Below are positions 1-6,707 of a DNA stretch of 6,707 nucleotides, one piece after another. Each line of letters begins with the position of its first letter. The first letter of the stretch is position 1. This stretch comes from Deinococcus rhizophilus. GTDB taxonomy: Bacteria; Deinococcota; Deinococci; Deinococcales; Deinococcaceae. Below the pieces are notes generated by a model. That model was not told the origin of the DNA and searched no databases. It saw nothing but the letters and a program-made list of their open reading frames with translations. A program made the position numbers and the translations under genes. The DNA is taken from assembly GCF_030271215.1 (NCBI RefSeq), contig NZ_JASNGB010000019.1, positions 1 through 6,707 on the forward strand. The letters are read 5' to 3'.

Positions 1-815
<815 letters not shown>

Positions 816-826
816 GCGTGCCTCGC

Positions 827-832
827 AGCATA
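827..832 (-). promoter_or_regulatory. Possible -10 box (TATGCT) of the PfkB kinase gene
   Basis: On the minus strand TATGCT fits the TANNNT pattern and ends 11 nt before the ATG at 815. Transcription from it would start near 820 and leave a leader of only about 5 nt. That would exclude the GCGAGG at 821-826 from the mRNA, so either this box or that ribosome-binding site is real, not clearly both. No -35 hexamer is recognisable. Confidence 0.4.
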
Positions 833-966
833 CCGTCCCGGGCCGGGCCTGCCTTGCCCCGCACCCGGCCCCCCGCCGCTGTCCCGCTCCGGGGCCTGCG
901 CCTCACGGGGCTTGGGCTCCGCGTTTCGGAGCAGCGGACAGGAGGCGGGAAGCCGTCTGCGACCCC

Positions 967-989
967 CCCCTCTCCCCGGGGCAGAGGGG
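967..989 (-). terminator. GC-rich hairpin after the membrane-protein gene, no U-tract
   Basis: CCCCTCT (967-973) and AGAGGGG (983-989) form a perfect 7-bp stem, and the loop can pair further as CCCC/GGGG. It starts 17 nt after the stop codon of the minus-strand membrane-protein gene and could end the gatB transcript. No T-run follows on the minus strand, so it is not a canonical intrinsic terminator. A second small hairpin (GCTCCG/CGGAGC, 916-932) is nearby. I see nothing else in the 191-bp gap 816-1006. Confidence 0.3.
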
Positions 990-1006
990 CGCGGCGAAGC
1001 AGCGGG

Positions 1007-1720
1007 TCAGGGGTCCTGACTCTGCGGCAGGGGCGCCGTGAGCACCGCCTGCCGCGCCAGCAGGGTCGCGGCCACGTCCAGCACTCCGCTGAGGCCGTAG
1101 ACCCACAGGTCGACCCCCTCCGGCAGGCTGCTGAACCCAGCGACCGGCACCACGTTGAAGACCGCCATCGCCAGGCTGAGGGCCGCCGCCACGTTGAGCC
1201 AGTCGGCCAGACGGGCGCGCCGCAGCAGGTCAGCGGGGTCGGGCGCGAGGCGGGCCAGGGTGCCATACACCGCGTTGCCCGCGAGGACGGCGGCGGGCCA
1301 CACGGTCAGCAGGGCCGTCAGCGCGACCGCGTTGGCCTGCGGCGCCGCGCCCCCCAGCACCGACACCAGCGTCAGGAACCACAGCGCCAGCCGCAGGGAC
1401 GTGAGCCAGGGAAACAGTGCCCGCAGCCCCCGCAGCGTGCCGTCCTCCGGCGGCGTGCCCCGCCCCGCTGTGAAGCGCCCAAGCACCGCTGTCCACAGCC
1501 CCAGCACCAGCGCCGCGAGCAGCGCTTCCCCGCCGTTCAGCCAGCCCACGCCCGCGAAGCCCTCCCGCCACAGCAGGTACGCGGCGAGGCCGACCAGCCC
1601 CCCGACCTGCACCCACAGCAGGGCGAGGGCGGGGGTGCGCCAGCGGGTCACCGGGCCCCAGCGGGCGACAGTGCGCCAGCGAACCACAGAGAGCCTTGGG
1701 CATTCAGCCGCCAGCCGCAC
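1007..1720 (-). CDS. Predicted six-helix membrane protein, function unknown
   Basis: I do not recognise this family. The 237-residue product has a basic, Trp-rich N-terminus (VVRWRTVARWGPVTRWR) followed by about six hydrophobic stretches, near residues 31-51, 66-81, 107-124, 129-152, 174-194 and 204-223. This indicates an integral inner-membrane protein with short loops and no large soluble domain. The most basic loop (RLAPDPADLLRRARLADW) lies between helices 4 and 5. No catalytic motif is visible. It lies 31 bp downstream of the gatB stop in the same direction, so it is probably co-transcribed, with no evidence of a functional link. The frame begins at GTG 1720 without a clear ribosome-binding site. 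The in-frame GTG at 1687 (codon 12), with AAGG 6 nt upstream, is an equally good start and would give 226 residues. The reading frame is well supported by its consistent hydrophobic pattern; the role is unknown. Confidence 0.78.
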   Translation of the reverse strand: MRLAAECPRLSVVRWRTVARWGPVTRWRTPALALLWVQVGGLVGLAAYLLWREGFAGVGWLNGGEALLAALVLGLWTAVLGRFTAGRGTPPEDGTLRGLRALFPWLTSLRLALWFLTLVSVLGGAAPQANAVALTALLTVWPAAVLAGNAVYGTLARLAPDPADLLRRARLADWLNVAAALSLAMAVFNVVPVAGFSSLPEGVDLWVYGLSGVLDVAATLLARQAVLTAPLPQSQDP

Positions 1721-1751
1721 ACCGTCCCAGGTGGGCTCGGCTTGCCGCCCC

Positions 1752-3161
<1,410 letters not shown>

Positions 3162-3168
3162 GCGGGCG

Positions 3169-3174
3169 AGCATA
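3169..3174 (-). promoter_or_regulatory. -10 box (TATGCT) for leaderless gatB transcript
   Basis: TATGCT on the minus strand ends 7 nt before the ATG at 3161, so transcription would start at or next to the start codon. Leaderless mRNAs with a TANNNT box at this distance are known to be common in Deinococcus. No Shine-Dalgarno sequence precedes this ATG and no -35 hexamer is visible. The same spacing recurs before the secreted-protein gene at 3885. Confidence 0.65.
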
Positions 3175-3209
3175 GCGCGGGGCCGCGCCCCTGGCCCAGA
3201 AGGGAGAAG

Positions 3210-3238
3210 GGGGCGGCCCACACACGGAGAGCCGCCCC
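3210..3238 (-). terminator. Hairpin, probable terminator of the secreted-protein transcript
   Basis: GGGGCGGC (3210-3217) and GCCGCCCC (3231-3238) form a perfect 8-bp stem around a 13-nt loop. On the minus strand the stem is followed by a pyrimidine tract (CTTCTCCCTTCT), a weak substitute for a U-run. It lies 152 bp beyond the stop codon of the minus-strand secreted-protein gene, with repeat copy A filling nearly all of that space, and upstream of the gatB promoter. Confidence 0.5.
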
Positions 3239-3246
3239 AGGACCCC

Positions 3247-3385
3247 TCATACGGATTCCGTCCACTTCCTTGACTTCCGGGACACCACCGGAAGTCCATC
3301 CATCTCCCGGAACCCGCCCTTTCTCCTTCCCGCCTCCGCTCGGACCTGAATCACTTCGTAGGCGATTCCATCGGAGTCCGGATCA
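3247..3385 (-). repeat. 139-bp dispersed non-coding repeat, copy A
   Basis: This copy matches the reverse complement of 6506-6644 at 126 of 139 positions with no gaps (counted by hand). Read in the direction of its host gene (minus strand) it begins 5 nt after the stop codon of the secreted-protein gene, with TGATCCGGA, and ends TCCGTATGA. The inverted ends TACGGA/TCCGTA are here damaged at one base (TCCGGA). TGA borders both ends in direct orientation. An internal perfect stem TTCCGGGA/TCCCGGAA is at 3275-3282 and 3305-3312. There is no open frame conserved between copies. It resembles the small non-coding repeats reported from Deinococcus radiodurans in size and intergenic position, but I cannot assign it to a named family. 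Confidence 0.93.
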
Positions 3386-3390
3386 ATGCC

Positions 3391-3885
3391 TCACAGCCTG
3401 CGGCACTGGCCCTCGCGGTCGCCGTTCACGCGGTTGCTGCCGCCGGTGGGCGTGCGGGCGTTGTTCTCGCATTCCAGGTTGCCGTCCACGGTCACGCGGC
3501 TGACGCGCAGGGCGCCGCTGTTGCGCTCCAGCTTGAGGTTGCCGTCCACGCGGGTGTTCTCGACACTCACGCCGCCGCCGCGTTCGGCCTCGACATTGCC
3601 GTCCACCCGGCTGCCCGTCACGGTGATCTGGCGAAAGCCGTCCTCGCCCTCGACATTGCCGTCGATGGTGCTGCTGCGGATGTTCACGCTGCCGCCGCGC
3701 TCCACCTCCACATTGCCGTCGACCCGCACGTTGATCAGGGTGCAGGACGCGCCCCGGCGCACCTTCACGTCGCCGTCGACCGTGCGGTTGCGGAGCGTGC
3801 CCGAGCAGGACACGTCGGCGGCAGAGGCGGTGGGCAGCGCGAGCAGGGGCACCAGGGTCAGGGCCGCGAGCAGATGCTTTTTCAT
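3391..3885 (-). CDS. Secreted solenoid-like protein with VDGNV repeats
   Basis: I do not recognise a named family. The 164-residue product has a clear Sec signal peptide: MKKH, a hydrophobic core LLAALTLVPLLAL, then PTASA with cleavage expected after Ala22. There is no lipobox, so it should be periplasmic or released. The mature part consists of about six repeats of 19-20 residues at 35-151, each opening with [TR]-[VI]-D-G-[ND]-[VL] and often followed by a charged turn such as VERGG, then a short beta strand. This suggests a right-handed beta-helix with one repeat per coil. Four cysteines lie at the ends: Cys27 and Cys48, and Cys139 and Cys161. They could form two disulfides capping the solenoid. 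The ATG at 3885 is chosen because it starts the signal peptide and sits 7 nt from a -10 box; an in-frame start at 3915 would add ten residues and precede the promoter. No enzymatic motif is visible, so a structural or binding role is only a guess. Confidence 0.87.
   Translation of the reverse strand: MKKHLLAALTLVPLLALPTASAADVSCSGTLRNRTVDGDVKVRRGASCTLINVRVDGNVEVERGGSVNIRSSTIDGNVEGEDGFRQITVTGSRVDGNVEAERGGGVSVENTRVDGNLKLERNSGALRVSRVTVDGNLECENNARTPTGGSNRVNGDREGQCRRL
3433..3783 (-). repeat. 57-60-bp tandem repeats within the secreted-protein gene
   Basis: The plus-strand core GCCGTC(C/G)A recurs at 3481, 3541, 3598, 3658, 3715 and 3772, spaced 57 or 60 bp. These correspond to the 19- or 20-residue VDGNV protein repeats. 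Nucleotide identity outside the core is modest, so these are diverged protein repeats rather than a recent array. Confidence 0.85.
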
Positions 3886-3892
3886 ACCCTCC

Positions 3893-3898
3893 ACCGTA
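3893..3898 (-). promoter_or_regulatory. -10 box (TACGGT) for leaderless transcript of secreted-protein gene
   Basis: TACGGT on the minus strand ends 7 nt before the ATG at 3885, the same spacing as before gatB. The intervening GGAGGGT resembles a Shine-Dalgarno site, but it is only 2 nt from the ATG, too near for normal use. A promoter here would make the gene a transcript separate from the GNAT gene upstream. Confidence 0.55.
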
Positions 3899-3906
3899 CC
3901 CGGCCT

Positions 3907-3940
3907 CTGCCCCACCTTCTCTGGGAAGACGGTGGGGCAG
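3907..3940 (-). terminator. 10-bp perfect hairpin between GNAT gene and secreted-protein gene
   Basis: CTGCCCCACC (3907-3916) pairs completely with GGTGGGGCAG (3931-3940) around a 14-nt loop that can pair further (TTC/GAA). On the minus strand it begins 3 nt after the GNAT stop codon and ends 8 nt before the -10 box of the next gene. No U-run follows. It is probably the end of the GNAT transcript, or an mRNA 3'-end stabiliser. Confidence 0.5.
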
Positions 3941-3943
3941 GAT

Positions 3944-4372
3944 TCATGCCCGCCGCACCATCTCCGTCCCGCTGGTCCGGAAGCCCAGTTCCCTGTACAG
4001 CGCCCGGCCCGCGTCGGTGGTGCCCAGGCTGAGGCGGGTCACGCCGCGTTCCCGGGCGGCCTCCAGACAGCGGGTCACCCCCTCGCGGGCGAGGCCCCGG
4101 CGCCGGAACCCCGGCTCGGTCCAGACATTCACGATCCGGCCCCGCCAGGGCTGTGGGTCGCCCCGCGTCGGCCCCCACTCCAGCAGGGTCAGCCCCGCAC
4201 CGGCGACCACCTCGCCCGCCGCCCCAACCGCCAGAAAGCCCAGGTACACGCCGCGTTCCAGCGCGTCCGCGACCCAGGCAGCGTAGACGGGGCGCTCGGC
4301 AGCGTCGATGCCCTCGGGGTAACGGTGAAAGGCGATGGTGGAGGCGTCGGCGGGGCCAGCAGGGCGGAACAT
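3944..4372 (-). CDS. GNAT-family N-acetyltransferase
   Basis: A cytoplasmic acetyltransferase of the GNAT superfamily that moves an acetyl group from acetyl-CoA to an amine; the substrate is unknown. The 142 residues start MFRPAGPADASTIAFHRYPE, a typical first strand and helix of the fold. The acetyl-CoA pyrophosphate-binding motif A is at about 81-99, with VNVWTEPGF followed by RRRGLA (R-x-x-G-x-A: Arg90, Gly93, Ala95). The C-terminal motif B is DAGRALYRELGF at 120-131, with Tyr126 in the position of the usual general acid. The ATG at 4372 is preferred because the longer in-frame start at 4465 would overlap the divergent gene at 4452 and add an atypical Gly/Pro/Arg-rich tail. The 79-bp gap to that divergent gene (4373-4451) is GC-rich and shows no convincing promoter in either direction. 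Similar single-domain GNATs modify antibiotics, peptides or small amines; nothing here narrows it. Confidence 0.92.
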   Translation of the reverse strand: MFRPAGPADASTIAFHRYPEGIDAAERPVYAAWVADALERGVYLGFLAVGAAGEVVAGAGLTLLEWGPTRGDPQPWRGRIVNVWTEPGFRRRGLAREGVTRCLEAARERGVTRLSLGTTDAGRALYRELGFRTSGTEMVRRA

Positions 4373-4451
4373 GCCGCCAGTCTGCCCCACCCGCCCCGGC
4401 CCCCCCGGTCTGCCGCGCAACCCTCGCCCCGGCTTTCCCGTACCCAGGGGC

Positions 4452-4970
4452 ATGAGCGACCCCAATGGACGGATCAGTGGACAGGTCAGCGGACGCGTCG
4501 GTGGGCGGACCTTCGGCTACGACCTGCACGCGACCTGGGACGGCACGCGGCTGCGCGGGCGCATCGGCGGAAGAATCCAGGGCAAGGACCTCGACCTGAC
4601 CCTGCACGCGGGCGACGTGGACGGGCGGGTGGGCGGGACCTTCGCGGGCTTCGGCGTGGACGGCGAGGTGACCCCGCAGCGGGTGGGGGTGCGCCTGGGT
4701 GGGCGGGTGGACGGGGACGACGTGGCGCTGAGCGTGCGCGGGGACCGCGTCGAGGGCCGCTTTTCCGGGCGGATGATGGGCAAGGACGTGAGCCTGCGCC
4801 GCCACAGCGAGCGCCTGAGCGGGCGCATCGGCGGCGCGGTGGAGGGCAAGGACGTGGAGCTGGACCTGGGAGGCACGCCGCTGGAACTCGCCGCCCTGGC
4901 CGCCGCATGCGCCTACAAGGCGCTGGAGGACGATCAGGCGAGCGCGGCGGCGGGGAACAGTTCGTCCTGA
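4452..4970 (+). CDS. Glycine-rich repeat protein, no signal peptide, unknown function
   Basis: I do not recognise this family. The 172-residue product has no signal peptide or membrane helix. Residues about 14-141 consist of six imperfect repeats of 18-23 residues, opening with GR-[VIF]-[GS]-G or RLGG. Examples are GRIGGRIQGKDLDLTL (37-52), GRFSGRMMGKDVSLR (102-116) and GRIGGAVEGKDVELDL (124-139). The alternation of Gly with hydrophobic residues and the repeated G-K/D-D-[VL]-x-L suggest a small beta-solenoid or beta-roll. After the repeats comes an Ala-rich probable helix (TPLELAALAAACAYKALEDD, 142-161) and a Ser-rich end. The ATG at 4452 is preferred over longer in-frame starts (4335) that overlap the divergent GNAT gene. 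AGGGG lies only 1 nt upstream, so the translation signal is unclear. It shares direction with the ATPase gene 77 bp downstream, which has its own promoter-like box. The frame is supported by the regular repeats. Confidence 0.82.
   Translation: MSDPNGRISGQVSGRVGGRTFGYDLHATWDGTRLRGRIGGRIQGKDLDLTLHAGDVDGRVGGTFAGFGVDGEVTPQRVGVRLGGRVDGDDVALSVRGDRVEGRFSGRMMGKDVSLRRHSERLSGRIGGAVEGKDVELDLGGTPLELAALAAACAYKALEDDQASAAAGNSSS
4491..4874 (+). repeat. In-frame GRxGG repeats of about 22 codons
   Basis: Six imperfect protein repeats are encoded here, with unit starts near residues 14, 37, 58, 79, 102 and 124 of the gene at 4452. The nucleotide core GGGCG(G/C) plus a GGCAAGGAC-type segment recurs (near 4581, 4779 and 4845). 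Unit length varies, so this is an old, diverged repeat. Confidence 0.75.
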
Positions 4971-5032
4971 GCGCGGCCTCTGCCCCTCCCGGCACCGCCG
5001 CCAGCCGCACATTCCCGCGCTGGAGCGCGTGC

Positions 5033-5038
5033 TAATTT
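5033..5038 (+). promoter_or_regulatory. -10 box (TAATTT) of the AAA+ ATPase gene
   Basis: TAATTT matches TANNNT and is the most AT-rich hexamer in this region. It ends 9 nt before the ATG at 5048, implying a leader of only a few nucleotides. No Shine-Dalgarno site or clear -35 box is seen. A 5-bp hairpin CGCGC/GCGCG (5016-5029) lies just upstream and may end the preceding transcript. Confidence 0.55.
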
Positions 5039-5047
5039 CCGCGCATC

Positions 5048-6505
<1,458 letters not shown>

Positions 6506-6508
<3 letters not shown>

Positions 6509-6644
6509 TACGGACCCCGATGGAGTCGCCTACGAAGTGATGGGGGTCCGAGCGGAGGCGAGAAGGAGAAAGGGCGGGTTCCGGGAGATGGCTTTGCCTC
6601 CGGTGATGTCCCGGAAGTCAAGGAAGTGGACGGAATCCGTATGA
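6506..6644 (+). repeat. 139-bp dispersed non-coding repeat, copy B
   Basis: This is the more intact copy. It starts TGATACGGACCCCG and ends CGGAATCCGTATGA, so TACGGA and TCCGTA form inverted ends, extended by CCG/CGG after a 2-nt mismatch, and TGA borders both ends in direct orientation. The first TGA is the stop codon of the ATPase gene. Two internal stems are visible: GGACCCC/GGGGTCC (first arm near 6512, second near 6543) and the perfect 8-bp TTCCGGGA/TCCCGGAA (6579-6586, 6609-6616) with a 22-nt loop. It lies on the plus strand, opposite to copy A, but in the same orientation relative to its upstream gene. It contains no gene of its own; a short frame running through it starts inside the ATPase gene and is not conserved in copy A. 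Confidence 0.93.
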
Positions 6645-6673
6645 TCCGCCAGCCTCTGGCACCGGGCCACAGG

Positions 6674-6702
6674 AGAGCCTCAGCACGTGCTGAGGCTCTT
6701 TT
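6674..6702 (+). terminator. Intrinsic terminator after the ATPase gene and repeat B
   Basis: A perfect 24-nt palindrome (6675-6698, arms GAGCCTCAGCAC/GTGCTGAGGCTC) extends by one more A-T pair and is followed by TTTT (6699-6702). The stem is GC-rich with a minimal loop. There is no T-run on the opposite strand, so it serves plus-strand transcription. A smaller hairpin GCCAG/CTGGC (6648-6660) precedes it. It lies 30 bp beyond repeat B, which puts the repeat inside the 3' untranslated region of the ATPase mRNA. Confidence 0.9.
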
Positions 6703-6707
6703 GCTCG

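Noticed and set aside
3433..3783. Regular 57-60-bp spacing suggesting a CRISPR-like array
   Set aside because: The period matches protein repeats in an intact frame with a signal peptide, the conserved core is only about 8 bp, and there are no unique spacers between identical repeats.
3386..5035. A 549-codon plus-strand frame spanning three genes
   Set aside because: It crosses the secreted-protein and GNAT genes in antisense and the glycine-repeat gene out of frame; it has no family motifs.

Overview
The window comes from a high-GC bacterium, most likely a Deinococcus or close relative. The evidence for this is indirect: GC-rich coding sequence throughout, a stand-alone gatB, -10 boxes of the TANNNT type placed almost directly before start codons (a layout typical of the leaderless mRNAs known in Deinococcus), and short dispersed non-coding repeats. 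No rRNA, tRNA, CRISPR array, phage gene or transposase is visible, and no stretch longer than 300 bases lacks a gene.

Left part (1-3174, all minus strand): a PfkB-family sugar kinase cut by the left window edge; a 191-bp gap with GC-rich hairpins; a predicted six-helix membrane protein of unknown function; and gatB, subunit B of the tRNA amidotransferase. gatB and the membrane protein are 31 bp apart and probably form one transcript starting at a leaderless-type promoter before gatB.

Middle part (3175-4451): a hairpin, the first copy (A) of a 139-bp non-coding repeat, then on the minus strand a small secreted protein built of about six 19-20-residue VDGNV repeats, a 10-bp hairpin, and a GNAT acetyltransferase. 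A 79-bp divergent gap follows.

Right part (4452-6707, plus strand): a 172-residue protein of about six 18-23-residue Gly-Arg-Gly repeats without a signal peptide, a MoxR/Mg-chelatase-like AAA+ ATPase, the second copy (B) of the 139-bp repeat, and a strong intrinsic terminator.

The most interesting signal is the repeat pair. The copies are about 91% identical without gaps and lie on opposite strands. Relative to its host gene, however, each has the same orientation and the same place: directly after (A) or on (B) the stop codon and before the terminator-like hairpin. Both are bounded by the triplet TGA in direct orientation just outside inverted TACGGA/TCCGTA ends, which looks like a target-site duplication. 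In copy B the first TGA is the stop codon of the ATPase gene. An internal 8-bp stem is identical in both copies while its loop has diverged. This suggests a small mobile, 3'-UTR-located structured element. The genes themselves do not form one obvious pathway; the two solenoid-like repeat proteins are the least understood of them.
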